64,000 nucleotides of DNA from Cupriavidus sp. YR651 (lineage in GTDB: Bacteria; Pseudomonadota; Gammaproteobacteria; Burkholderiales; Burkholderiaceae): contig NZ_FMYZ01000003.1 in assembly GCF_900101625.1 (NCBI RefSeq), positions 124,001-188,000 on the forward strand. The letters run 5' to 3'. The notes below the pieces were generated by a model. It was not told the DNA's origin and did no database searches. It worked only from the letters and a program-made list of their open reading frames with translations. Each line of letters opens with the position of its first letter. Position 1 is the stretch's first letter. Both the position numbers and the translations under genes were made by a program. This document shows positions 24,212 to 32,940 of this stretch, piece by piece.

Positions 24212-24670
24212 CTACGCGGCCAACTCGATTCGAGTAGTGCGACGGACCTTTGGCATCTCGTCGTAGGTGCGCCCATTCAATTGACGGCCGGTGCGGTCTT
24301 TCCGAACCCCCCCATTGTTTGAAGAAAACCGCAACCCTTGCGGCACGACACTGCTTGCGGATGGACTGTGCAGTGTGCCGCTGGGAACCCCATCGTCCTG
24401 AGCCGCCGTGCGCGCTTCGGCCATCAGCTTGCCAATGCGCGCCACAAACGGAAGGATCCGCTGGCCGGCGGGTGTGGGACGCACGCCGCGCGCATGGCGC
24501 TCGAACAGCTGCGTGCCCAGTTCTTCCTCCAGCCCGCGGATGCGTGCCGTGATGTTCGACTGCACGGTGTGCAGTTCGGTATTGGCCCGGTTCATGATGC
24601 CCAGCTGCGCCACCACCTCGAAATTCTTCAAATCCGCCAGTTCCATACGAACCGTGTCCCCGTCTGCCAT
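24212..24670 (-). pseudogene. Truncated LysR-family regulator fused to foreign 3' sequence
   Basis: The N-terminal helix-turn-helix of a LysR protein is clear: MELADLKNFEVVAQLG, TVQSNITARIRGLEEELG, LFERHARGVRPTPAGQ. Similarity stops after SGTLH (near 24313), just where the effector domain should begin. The frame continues about 33 codons into sequence ending GRTYDEMP...IELAA, possibly the C-terminus of a phage-type DUF5131 protein; uncertain. About two thirds of a normal ~300-residue regulator is missing. The likely native start is ATG 24646; ATG 24670 is also in frame. The truncation lies next to the insertion-sequence repeats, so insertion followed by deletion explains it. Confidence 0.8.
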
Positions 24671-24680
24671 GGAATGCTCA

Positions 24681-24704
24681 TGCGCAACTGTAGCCCGTTG
24701 CGCA
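24681..24704. repeat. Perfect 8-bp inverted repeat upstream of the broken LysR gene
   Basis: TGCGCAAC, 8 nt, GTTGCGCA. It is placed between the LysR remnant and the plus-strand cupin gene, where a LysR regulator controlling a divergent gene would bind. It may be the orphaned binding site. Confidence 0.5.
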
Positions 24705-24876
24705 AGAACGCGTTGACCTCTCTGAATCAAAGATAGGTCATATCTCGATATTTCAGTTCTCGGCATCCGTTATTGCACATAGCCTTGAGCCATCTGCAAT
24801 AGCGATGGGCGCATGACGCGCGCGGGTCAGTTATCCCCTGTAGTACAGCCATAACAATCCACTTGGAGAAGACACC

Positions 24877-25266
24877 ATGAAACATTCGACACGATCGCTG
24901 GCCGTTGCTGCTGCCGGAGTCGTTCTGCTGGGCGCAGGTACCAACGCGTTGGCCCAGCAACGAACCCCGCTGCAGACCATCGATTATCCGCCCGGTTACG
25001 AGACGGTCAGCGTGATTGCCGAACTCGAACCGGGGCAGTGCACGACCAGACATGCCCACCCGGGGATCGAAAGCGCCTACGTGCTTGAAGGCGAGGCGGT
25101 CGCCAAGTTCGACAGCAAGCCGGACCAGAGGCTTGTGGCGGGACGACCGCTGCAGTTCGGCCAGGAAGAAATGCATAACGTCTGCAACACCGGCACGGTG
25201 CGGTTCAAGGCAATTGCTCACTATATTGTCGAGAAGAACAAGCCACTGGTGCTGCGTGCGCCCTGA
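24877..25266 (+). CDS. Exported cupin-domain protein
   Basis: A 129-residue protein with a signal peptide (cleavage likely after ALA at 24-26) and a single cupin barrel: RHAHPGIESAYVLEGEAVAKF carries the His-His-Glu metal motif, and QFGQEEMHNVCNTG the last His. The SD GGAGAAG is 6 nt upstream. Substrate unknown. It is divergent from the broken LysR gene and 36 bp upstream of the lactonase-like gene on the same strand, so the pair may form an operon once controlled by that regulator. The product would be periplasmic. Confidence 0.85.
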   Translation: MKHSTRSLAVAAAGVVLLGAGTNALAQQRTPLQTIDYPPGYETVSVIAELEPGQCTTRHAHPGIESAYVLEGEAVAKFDSKPDQRLVAGRPLQFGQEEMHNVCNTGTVRFKAIAHYIVEKNKPLVLRAP

Positions 25267-25302
25267 TATCCCATTTGATTATCCTCACTAGGAGAATAGG
25301 TA

Positions 25303-26202
25303 ATGCTGAGGCAAACAAAAGTGGCGCTGACATCTGCGCTGGTGTCTCTGCTGTTCATGCTGGAAGGTGCGCCGGTTGCGCATGCGGCGTCTGCGCTGCC
25401 GGACGCCACCCGTGCCGGTTTGGCCGACAGGCTGTACCGCGTGGATTGCGGCCGCTCTCTGGCCAATGACGAATCGGTGTGGACACCGGGCGAAAATGTC
25501 GGCAAGAGCGTCGAGTTCTCGTCGACCTGCTGGCTGGTCAAGCACGGAAAGGATTGGCTGCTCTGGGATACCGGCGTGCCCGAATCGTCGTACAAGGATC
25601 CCAAGGGGTGGTCCACGCTGCCGAAACTGATCGTCTATCACCTCGACAAGACGCTGACGGGCCAACTGGCGGAACTCGGACTTAAGCCGGATGACGTAGG
25701 CCGCGTGGCAATTTCGCATACCCACGGCGATCATATCGGCAATGTGGGCCTGTTCCCGAACTCGACGATTCTCATGCAGAAGGCCGAGTATGACTGGATT
25801 CATTCGCCCAATGGATCGAACGAGAACGTCAATCAGTTAATGGCGCTAGCGCGCAAGCTGATGGGAAAACCGAAGGATCTCAAGCTGGTTGAAGGGGATA
25901 CCGACGTTTTCGGCGATGGCAGCGTGACGCTGGTGGCCACGCCAGGCCACACGCCGGGCAGCCAGTCGCTAATGGTCCACCTGAGGAATTCAGGATTTGT
26001 GATCCTGTCTGGCGACGTGGTGCATCTGGAAGGCAACTTCGAGCGAAGCATCGTGCCGTCGCTGAATACCAGTAATGCGGATTCGCTCGCGTCGATGGAA
26101 AAGGTCAGGAAACTGATGGCAACCTACAAGGCGAGGCTGTTCATCAATCATGACAAGCACCAGGCCGAACAGCTCAAGCTGCTTCCCGCCTATTACGACT
26201 GA
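25303..26202 (+). CDS. Periplasmic MBL-fold hydrolase, N-acyl-homoserine-lactonase-like
   Basis: A 299-residue metallo-beta-lactamase-fold protein with an N-terminal signal peptide (cleaved near AHA-A, about 28-29). Zinc ligands are visible: HTHGDH at 139-144, GHTPG His at 216, Asp238 in SGDVVH, and His283 in INHDKH. The layout matches AttM/AiiB-type lactonases, but those are cytosolic; a secreted form suggests a periplasmic or extracellular lactone or ester. SD AGGAG lies upstream. Quorum-quenching activity is possible but unproven. Confidence 0.85.
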   Translation: MLRQTKVALTSALVSLLFMLEGAPVAHAASALPDATRAGLADRLYRVDCGRSLANDESVWTPGENVGKSVEFSSTCWLVKHGKDWLLWDTGVPESSYKDPKGWSTLPKLIVYHLDKTLTGQLAELGLKPDDVGRVAISHTHGDHIGNVGLFPNSTILMQKAEYDWIHSPNGSNENVNQLMALARKLMGKPKDLKLVEGDTDVFGDGSVTLVATPGHTPGSQSLMVHLRNSGFVILSGDVVHLEGNFERSIVPSLNTSNADSLASMEKVRKLMATYKARLFINHDKHQAEQLKLLPAYYD

Positions 26203-26225
26203 GACGACCAAGGCCCGATGATTCG

Positions 26226-26256
26226 CGGCGCCGACGCTCAACCCGTGTCGGCGCCG
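26226..26256. terminator. Bidirectional hairpin between convergent genes
   Basis: A perfect 10-bp stem (CGGCGCCGAC / GTCGGCGCCG) with an 11-nt loop lies between the lactonase-like gene (plus) and the GntR gene (minus), followed on the plus strand by TCTTGCTTC. It likely terminates from both sides. Confidence 0.75.
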
Positions 26257-26263
26257 TCTTGCT

Positions 26264-26944
26264 TCAAACTTCCTGAAACTCGCCTTGCGTCTGCAATACC
26301 TTCACTAGACGCTCGCCATGCATCTGCGCATAGTCATGGGCCAGTTTCTCGGATTCGGCCGTATCGCCCTGCAGGATCGCCGACGCCATATGCTCGTGCT
26401 CGGCATAAATGGCTTCTGAATACTCCATCAGCTTCGTCGTCATGAGGATATAGAGCATCACGGGGTCGCTGATCAAACCATACTGGACGATCAGGCGGCG
26501 ATGCCCGGATAGCGCAACAACCGTCTTATGGAAAGCCAGGTCTGCCTCGGCGATGCGCCGGCGATCCATGTCGGCGATGGCGAATTTCAGTGCGGCCAGC
26601 GCCTCGTGCAGTTTCTTGCGGCCGGCGTCATCGATATTCGCGGCGGCCAGTCTCGAGGCCATACCTTCCAGGTTGCTGCGAAGCGTATAGAGCTCCCAGG
26701 CGTCTTCCGCCGATAGCGACACGACTTCCCACCCGGTATAGGCATGCTGGATCAGCAGACCTTCGCTGGCGAGGCGCTGCATGCCGGCGCGGACCGTCGA
26801 GCGCGAGAGGCCGATCTGTTTGGCAAGCGCGATTTCGGTAAGCCGGGAACCGGGCGCGAGGTCACCAGAGAAAATGGCGTCGCGAATCCAGTCGGCGGCC
26901 TGCCGATCGAGGCTGCGTTTGTCGATTTCAATGCGAGTACTCAT
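26264..26944 (-). CDS. GntR-family regulator, FCD subfamily
   Basis: A 226-residue protein with an N-terminal winged helix (DAIFSGDLAPGSRLTEIALA, then GLSRSTVRAGMQRLASEGLL) and a C-terminal all-helical FCD ligand domain with LRSNLEGMASRLAA and the metal-binding pattern DLAFHKTV ... H. FCD regulators typically sense carboxylic acids or sugar acids. The start at 26942-26944 was preferred to a 37-codon upstream extension without family similarity. The neighbouring acid-sugar operon has the FCD-type palindrome ATTGTTAACAAT before its first gene, and an imperfect copy lies at 27061-27072 upstream of this gene, so it probably represses both. Confidence 0.9.
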   Translation of the reverse strand: MSTRIEIDKRSLDRQAADWIRDAIFSGDLAPGSRLTEIALAKQIGLSRSTVRAGMQRLASEGLLIQHAYTGWEVVSLSAEDAWELYTLRSNLEGMASRLAAANIDDAGRKKLHEALAALKFAIADMDRRRIAEADLAFHKTVVALSGHRRLIVQYGLISDPVMLYILMTTKLMEYSEAIYAEHEHMASAILQGDTAESEKLAHDYAQMHGERLVKVLQTQGEFQEV

Positions 26945-27060
26945 AGATGCTTGACCGGAAACGGAAAACGCACCCGAACCACCATGGAGCGGGTGCGAGG
27001 CGCAAGCCTGGGCTGCCAGACACGGGCGGATGACTAGCATCTTACCGCCCAACAAAGACG

Positions 27061-27072
27061 ATTGTTAATTGT
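27061..27072. promoter_or_regulatory. Candidate GntR operator (imperfect) upstream of the regulator gene
   Basis: ATTGTTAATTGT shares its first eight bases with the perfect palindrome before the dehydratase gene (30828-30839). It lies 117 bp upstream of the GntR start. Confidence 0.4.
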
Positions 27073-27136
27073 GGGCAGTTAACCCTAGGCGGCCAAGTGA
27101 AGCGAATGTGCCTTCTAGGCACCATGTAGAGCGGAA

Positions 27137-28066
27137 TTAGAGTCTTCCTGCCGCCCGCCGTACTTCATAGGCCTGCAGGTTCAGCAAGCATATCCGGTGC
27201 ACGGACTCGTCAAGCCCATGCGCCCGAATGCGGGAGAGCATGTATCCGACAATGTGGTCGCCTTCGATGGCCGACTTCTTTTCCAGATCGCGCAGGATTG
27301 ACGGGACGTACGCCGAATCCTTGTTGGCGAACAACTGCCGGTATTCCGCCAGGAATGCATCGGTCATCGGATATCCCTCTCGCGCGGCGACCTCGGCATG
27401 GACGGAAAGCACCTGATAGAAGAGCTCGGTGCCTCCCGGCACGCGTGCGATGTCACCGACACTCGCACGCAGCAGCGTCGTCACCGTGGCCACTGTGGCG
27501 AGATGGACAAACTTCTCCCAGAGGTGATGCATGATGTCGGGTACGGCGGTAGCGACGACGCTATCTTTTGGAAACGCCCGTTGCAGGGCCTGTACCCGGT
27601 CGCTCATGACACCCGACTGCTCGCCAAACTTGATATAGCACCAGTCGTTCAAATGCTGGATCGTGCCTTCCTTGTCCAGCGTGACGATGATTTTCGCTAG
27701 CCCGCCGAGCACGCGCTCTGCACCGAACGCCTTGTTGAGCTTGTCGAGATGCGCCATGCCATTCAACAACGGCAGCACAGCGGAATTCGGACCCACGGCC
27801 GGGCGAATGGCCTCGATGGCGGAAGCGAGGTCATAGGCCTTGCTGGTCAGCAGTACGATGTCCCAGTGTCCGTCCAGTTCCTCCTGGGTGACCGTTCTGA
27901 CCGCAGCATGGTAATCGCCATACTGGCTGCGAATATTCAGGCCATCACGTTCGAGGATAGTGCGCCGCGCGGGGCGCACGAGAAAGGTGACGTCCGCACC
28001 TTGCTGGACCAGTCGGCCGCCATAGTAGCCGCCGATCGCGCCGGCACCCAGAGCCAGAATTCGCAT
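27137..28066 (-). CDS. Ketopantoate reductase-like NAD(P)-dependent dehydrogenase
   Basis: A 309-residue protein of the ApbA/PanE fold: an N-terminal Rossmann motif GAGAIGGYYG at residues 7-16, VLLTSKAYD with the family's catalytic Lys near 76, NGMAHL, and a helical C-terminal substrate domain (WEKFVHLATVATVTTLLR). PanE makes pantoate, but its place as third gene of an acid-sugar catabolic operon and the presence of the GntR operator suggest a dehydrogenase for a 2-keto/2-hydroxy acid intermediate. It lies 60 bp after the permease gene. Confidence 0.85.
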   Translation of the reverse strand: MRILALGAGAIGGYYGGRLVQQGADVTFLVRPARRTILERDGLNIRSQYGDYHAAVRTVTQEELDGHWDIVLLTSKAYDLASAIEAIRPAVGPNSAVLPLLNGMAHLDKLNKAFGAERVLGGLAKIIVTLDKEGTIQHLNDWCYIKFGEQSGVMSDRVQALQRAFPKDSVVATAVPDIMHHLWEKFVHLATVATVTTLLRASVGDIARVPGGTELFYQVLSVHAEVAAREGYPMTDAFLAEYRQLFANKDSAYVPSILRDLEKKSAIEGDHIVGYMLSRIRAHGLDESVHRICLLNLQAYEVRRAAGRL

Positions 28067-28126
28067 GATGTCTCCATGAAGTCAAATAAGGGGATGGCCC
28101 GTGCGCCGGGCCTTGCGCCAACCTGT

Positions 28127-29464
28127 TCAGCGCCGCGCGTCGCCCTTCAGCAACCGCTGCGGCATGGCCGTGAGCAGCAGAATGGCGCCCAGTACCAACG
28201 TGACAGCGAACATGTACAGGCCGTAACTCAGAGACCCGGTCGTAATCTTGACCCAGCCAAGCACGGATGGGCTGGCGAAACCACCGATCAAACCAATACT
28301 GTTAATGACCGCGATGCCACCCGCCGCACCGGATGCGGACAGGTATGAGGTAGGGATGGTCCAGAACAGCGGCATGGCGGTCAGAATACCGAGCGTGGTG
28401 ATGGACAACACGACCAGCGCCACAAGCAGGCTGCTATGGACGAAGGTTACGGCGACCAAGCCAATGGCGGCAACGATCATGCCCAGCGCCACGTGCCAAC
28501 GGCGTTCGCCGGTCTTGTCGGAATGCTTGCCCACAATCACCATGCCTACGCACGTCACCACATAAGGAATCGCCGTCAGGATGCCGATCTGCAGGGGATT
28601 GGTCACGTGATAGCTGCGCACCATCTCCGGCAGCCAGAAACTGATGATGTATAGCCCAGCAGCAATCGTGAAGTAAATCATCGACAGCGCATAGAGACGC
28701 GGGTCACGCAGGGTCTTCACGAAGGAATGATCATGGCCGTGCGTGCGAGTTTCGCCCACTTCGTGGATCAGGATGTCTTTCTCCCGGGCCGTGAGCCAAC
28801 GGGCGTCCGCCGGCTTGTCGGACAGCACGAACATGACCAGCACGCCGAGGATAATCGACGGCACCGCCTCGATTATGAACAGCCACTGCCAGCCGCCCAG
28901 CCCCGACGCACCGGTCATATTGACCATGATCCAGCCGGACAGCGGGCCGCCGATCACACCCGATACCGCAATGGCCGACATGAAGAGCGTAATGATCTTT
29001 CCACGCATGGCGGGCGGATACCAGAACGTCAGATACAGCACGATGCCGGGGAAAAACCCGGCTTCGAACGCGCCGAGCAGGAAGCGCGCGACGTAGAACT
29101 GCGTAGGCGTGGCGATAAACGCAAAGCTCGCCGAAATGCATCCCCATACGACCATGATCCGCATCAGCGTCTTGCGTGCGCCGATTTTTTCGAGCAACAG
29201 GTTGCTGGGCACCTCGAACAGGAAATAGCCCAGGAAGAAAATGCCGGCTCCCAGCCCGTAGACGGCGTCGGAGAACGCCAGGTCCTGTTTCATCTGCAGC
29301 GCGGCAAAGCCAATATTGACGCGGTCCAGATAGGCAAAGACGTAGCAGACAAAAAGGAACGGAATAATGCGCAACGTGACCTTGGCAAAGGTACGTCGCA
29401 CCTCATCGCTCGTGTGCGACGGCGCCGTGTGCTGCCGCGCGGCGGGGGTGGAAACTGTCATCAT
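28127..29464 (-). CDS. MFS anion:cation symporter (ACS family) permease
   Basis: A 445-residue 12-TM permease. FAYLDRVNIGFAALQM in TM1 and the loop LLEKIGARKTLMRIM are typical of the ACS family (phthalate, tartrate, galactonate, glucarate carriers). A ~30-residue hydrophilic N-terminus precedes TM1. The start ATG at 29462-29464 (a second ATG follows directly) has AGCAGGA upstream; the longer frame is unsupported. Between the dehydratase and the dehydrogenase, it probably imports the acid sugar that the dehydratase acts on. Confidence 0.9.
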   Translation of the reverse strand: MMTVSTPAARQHTAPSHTSDEVRRTFAKVTLRIIPFLFVCYVFAYLDRVNIGFAALQMKQDLAFSDAVYGLGAGIFFLGYFLFEVPSNLLLEKIGARKTLMRIMVVWGCISASFAFIATPTQFYVARFLLGAFEAGFFPGIVLYLTFWYPPAMRGKIITLFMSAIAVSGVIGGPLSGWIMVNMTGASGLGGWQWLFIIEAVPSIILGVLVMFVLSDKPADARWLTAREKDILIHEVGETRTHGHDHSFVKTLRDPRLYALSMIYFTIAAGLYIISFWLPEMVRSYHVTNPLQIGILTAIPYVVTCVGMVIVGKHSDKTGERRWHVALGMIVAAIGLVAVTFVHSSLLVALVVLSITTLGILTAMPLFWTIPTSYLSASGAAGGIAVINSIGLIGGFASPSVLGWVKITTGSLSYGLYMFAVTLVLGAILLLTAMPQRLLKGDARR

Positions 29465-29606
29465 GATCCTGCTCCAGCCATTGGAATGGTGGTGATATGG
29501 GCGGCTCCCGAGGCGAGGTCGCTCGCGCCAGGGCGCGACGGTCTCCACCTCCTCCCCGGAAGTGATCGGAATAAATGATTAGAGGACTACGCTTCAGCCC
29601 CGGCGA

Positions 29607-30797
29607 TTACAGGCCCAGATGGCTGCGACGGACTTGCGGCGGATGGGCGCGCAGCGCTTCCTCGATGGGATCGCAACCCCAGCCCGGCGCGTCCGGCACC
29701 AGAATCCCGCCGCGCTCGATTTGAGGCGTGCTGGTAAAGAGCTCGTCGTCCCAGGACAGCCGATCCACATCCACTTCCATCACGCGCAGATTCGGCACCG
29801 CCGCCGCAAAATGCACGTTCATCATCGTGGAGAGGTGGCTGTAGAAATTATGCGGTGCGATATTGACGTCGAACGCATCGGCGACATTGGCAATCTTCAT
29901 CGCCTGCCAGACACCGTTCCACACCGCATCGACAATGGCCACGTCCATCGACTGCGCCTGGAAATAGGGCAGGAACTGGCGCACGCCAAACAGCGTCTCG
30001 CACGCCGCGATTGGCGCGTGGCTGCGTTGGCGGATATACGCCATGGCGTCCGGATTGTAGATGTCGAGCTCGACCCAGAACAGATCGAAGTCCTTGATCG
30101 CATTTATCAGCGCAAGATAACCCTCGGTGCGCGCGTTGAAATTCAAATCAACCAGAATATCGACGTCCGGGCCAGCCCCATCGCGCAGCGCTTCCAGGTG
30201 CGCACGCAAATTCCGGATCAATGCCTTGTCGACGTTGAGCGATGGCGCATAAGGCGAACCGAAACCAGCCATCCACTGGCGCGGCTTGCCATGCTCATCG
30301 ACAAACAGATTGGTCTTCAGCGCCGAAATGCCGGATTTGCGCGCATCTTCACCCGCCTTCTTGACCCCGTCCAGGTCGACGATGGCCGGTTGGTAGAGCT
30401 TGGGATGGCTGATCCGCCAGGTCGCGCAGTGAGACCAGTAAATCGGCACGCTGTCCCGATGCTTGCCGCCCAGCAACTGATAAACCGGCAACCCCAGCGA
30501 CTTGGCCTTCGCATCGAGCAGCGCATTCTCTATAGCACCGATTGCCTCGGCACTGAGCCCATAGGGAGCAGGACGCAACGATGCCGCCAGCCGCCCATAG
30601 GCCTCTTCGTGGTCGTACACCGACTTGCCGATCAAACGAGCGGCCAACTGTTCGATCACAGCGGTCAGCCCTGGCGGGCCAAAGGACTCGTCGTACTCGC
30701 TCCAGCCAACCGTGCCGTCAGAGGTCACAACCTTCAAGAAGTAATAATTTCGCCACCCCGCATCGCAGGCAATGGTCTCAAAGTGCTCAATACGCAT
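29607..30797 (-). CDS. Mandelate racemase/muconate lactonizing enzyme family protein (acid-sugar dehydratase-like)
   Basis: A 396-residue enolase-superfamily enzyme. After the capping domain (WSEYDESFGPPGL) come ISALKTNLF with the first base Lys, then metal ligands VDLNFN (Asp), FWVELDIY (Glu), ACETLFG (Glu), VDAVWNG, and the catalytic IAPHNFYSHL His, the MR-subgroup arrangement. Such enzymes dehydrate or epimerise sugar acids; the exact substrate is open. The start (30795-30797) has GAGGAAA upstream. It is first in an operon with an ACS permease and a PanE-like dehydrogenase, with the palindrome ATTGTTAACAAT 30 bp upstream. Confidence 0.9.
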   Translation of the reverse strand: MRIEHFETIACDAGWRNYYFLKVVTSDGTVGWSEYDESFGPPGLTAVIEQLAARLIGKSVYDHEEAYGRLAASLRPAPYGLSAEAIGAIENALLDAKAKSLGLPVYQLLGGKHRDSVPIYWSHCATWRISHPKLYQPAIVDLDGVKKAGEDARKSGISALKTNLFVDEHGKPRQWMAGFGSPYAPSLNVDKALIRNLRAHLEALRDGAGPDVDILVDLNFNARTEGYLALINAIKDFDLFWVELDIYNPDAMAYIRQRSHAPIAACETLFGVRQFLPYFQAQSMDVAIVDAVWNGVWQAMKIANVADAFDVNIAPHNFYSHLSTMMNVHFAAAVPNLRVMEVDVDRLSWDDELFTSTPQIERGGILVPDAPGWGCDPIEEALRAHPPQVRRSHLGL

Positions 30798-30827
30798 GTT
30801 TCCTCGCTTGTTAGTTGCCAACAATTG

Positions 30828-30839
30828 ATTGTTAACAAT
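30828..30839. promoter_or_regulatory. Operator of the FCD-type GntR regulator before the acid-sugar operon
   Basis: ATTGTTAACAAT is a perfect 12-bp palindrome 30 bp upstream of the dehydratase ATG. It has the same ATTGT..ACAAT form as known FCD/VanR-type sites (ATTGTATACAAT). Confidence 0.7.
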
Positions 30840-30922
30840 TAACTGTGAATTTAGGTCGTCGCGTGAGGCTGGGCAACTAACGTAAACCCGGGGAAGAGGG
30901 TTCGCCGGCAAAGGGTTCTGTC

Positions 30923-32202
30923 ATGGGGCGTGAAATGGCATCCGCCAGCCTCTGGCTCAGCCTACGGACAGCCCCTGCCGCGCTGGGGGCAACGCGCTGG
31001 CTGGTGGGTGGCGTTCCTCGAGGATCAGGCCCGCCCCGGCGAAGATACGCCGGCCGGCCTGCGGACGTTCGCCATCGCGGCTCTGAGCGGCGCAGTCGCG
31101 GCGTTGTTGCCGGTCCCACTACTGTTGCCCGCACTGACCCTGGCCACCGCGGCGCTAACGGTAGCGGCCTATCGTCGCGGGTCGATGGCCGACCCCGGCC
31201 TGACCAGCGAATTCGCGCTGATCCTGACCGTGCTACTTGGGGCGCTGACGGTGAGCGCGGCAGAGCTGGCAGCAGGCATAGCCGCTGTCGTCGTGGGGTT
31301 ACTGCACGCCAAAGCGCATATGCATCGGTTGGTACGCGAGACCCTGAGCCAGGACGACGCCAATGATGCTTTGCTGCTGGGCATCGCCGCGCTGGTCATC
31401 TGGCCGCTTTTGCCGGACCGCTATCTCGGTCCTTTCAAAGCCTGGAATCCACACCGACTCTGGCTCGTGGTGCTGCTGGTGATGGCAACCGGAGCCGTCG
31501 GGCGCGCGTGTTCGCGCTGGCTGGGTGAGCGCGTGAGCTTGCCACTGGTCGCCTTTTTTGGCGGCTTTGCGTCGAGCTTGGCCACCATTGGTGCCATGGC
31601 CGCAATGGCAGGGAATACACCGCAGCGAGCAAGGGCATCGCTGGCCGCCGCACTCTTCTCCAGCGTGGCCACGTTCGTGCAAATGATGCTCGTGCTGGCG
31701 GCGACCAGTCTTGTCACATGGCGAGCGCTGATCTTGCCTCTGACGGCCGGGCCTGCTGGTCACGCTGGCATTTGCGAGTTTCTGGCTCTGGCGTTGCTCG
31801 AGGGAGCCCGCCCCGGAGACACCGGCATCCCACGCGTCAAAGCTGTTCGACTGGCGCGCAGCGGGCATATTCGCGATGCTCGTCGCTGCGCTGCAGCTCG
31901 TCGGCGCGGCGGTCGAGGTATGGCTCGGCGAGGCCGGGCTGATCGCCATTAGCGCGGGCGCCGGACTCGCCGATGCACATGCGGTGGCGACATCGGTCGG
32001 CGCACTCGTGGCCACCGGAAAGCTCGACGCCGGCGCGGCGGCCATGCCCGTGCTGGCGGGCTTGTCCACCAATACGGTGGCCAAGATCGCGGCGGCCCGC
32101 GCAGGCGGCTCTCAGTGGTTCGCTGGCCAGGTTGGCATGGGCTTGTTGGCGGCGATGGCTGCGGCGTGGCTTACGGCGCTTGGTGTGCCTGGCATTCCCT
32201 GA
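30923..32202 (+). pseudogene. MgtC/SapB-type DUF4010 membrane protein, broken by frameshifts
   Basis: The protein is spread over three frames. AGLRTFAIAALSGAVAALL and seven or so hydrophobic segments are read from about 30990 to 31740. The rest (LLVTLAFASFWLW, then LFDWRAAGIFAMLVAALQ, GLADAHAVATSVGALVATG, LSTNTVAKIAAA) continues in another frame from about 31750 to the stop at 32200-32202. The first ~60 bp are probably in a third frame from ATG 30923. Joined, it is a complete DUF4010 protein of about 420 residues, so at least one indel near 31740-31756 is certain and another near 30990 likely. It is either a decayed gene or carries sequencing errors. Confidence 0.85.
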
Positions 32203-32533
32203 TGCGCCCGCGGTCAGGACTGACCGGTCAACTCGCGCTGGAATGCCGGGCCACATTGGTGGGGCTACTTCGCAAGCCGAGGCGCACCTCGCGGACTTGG
32301 TTGTGATCGGACCGGAGAACCACCGCAGCAACAGCGGGGAGCATTGGCTAGGTCATTGCGACAGAAGAAACAAGACGCGTCAGTACCGATATCTCTTGGG
32401 CGATTTCGGGCAGACTTCGTCGTTGCCGTACATCACAAATCCCCCTGCCTATCCGAAGCGGCCCATTGGTTTCGGATATATGTGGACCGCAGTCTCCAGT
32501 CCGCGGCCATCGTCGAAGCCCGCAGTGCCTGGC
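32203..32533. other. Gene-less stretch in the decay zone
   Basis: About 330 bp with no convincing gene. A short plus-strand reading near 32265-32345 (ADLVVIGPE...) faintly recalls a universal-stress-protein C-terminal half; this is too weak to call. Confidence 0.35.
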
Positions 32534-32890
32534 TCACGTCTCCTGCGGAGCCCTGACAAGCATGACTGGTACCTTGCATTGACGCACAAGCGACTCAGCC
32601 ACGCTGCCCATTAGCAGTCTGGTCACGCCACGACGTCCGTGGGTGCCAATCACAACAAGTTGAGCGTGACTGCCTTCCGCCGCTTGCGAGATCTGGTTGG
32701 CAATGTCGCCAAGCGCCGCGATGTCGTCGACGATGACGACATCGCAGCTCACGTTCCTCGATTTGGCAGACGCCTGTGCCGCCGCGAGCAGTTCTCCGTG
32801 CACCCGTCACCTAACCGCGAACCGGCTACGCGTTCGATGTCCTCGCGGTACTTGAGGAGTGCCGACAACAGCTCTTCGCAGCGTGTTTGT
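32534..32890 (-). pseudogene. Universal stress protein (UspA) remnant
   Basis: The C-terminal half of a UspA protein is clear: AQLVVIGTHGRRGVTRLLMGSVAESLV, read in two pieces, contains the ATP-binding G-x2-G-x9-G-S pattern and ends VPVMLVRA. The frame begins at a GTG (32801-32803) with an in-frame stop two codons upstream. Sequence upstream continues UspA-like in another frame (LLSALLKYREDIERVAG) to about 32890. The N-terminal half with the VDGS motif is absent, so the gene is truncated and frameshifted. It lies 3' of the gentisate operon. Confidence 0.75.
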
Positions 32891-32940
32891 CGTCCAACTC
32901 CGCAGGAACTGGACGATTCAGGGTATCTCCTGTGACGAAG

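Noticed and set aside
30930..31952. 340-codon frame taken as an intact MgtC-type protein
   Set aside because: Its last ~65 codons are Arg-rich and unlike the family, while the true C-terminus continues in another frame to 32202.
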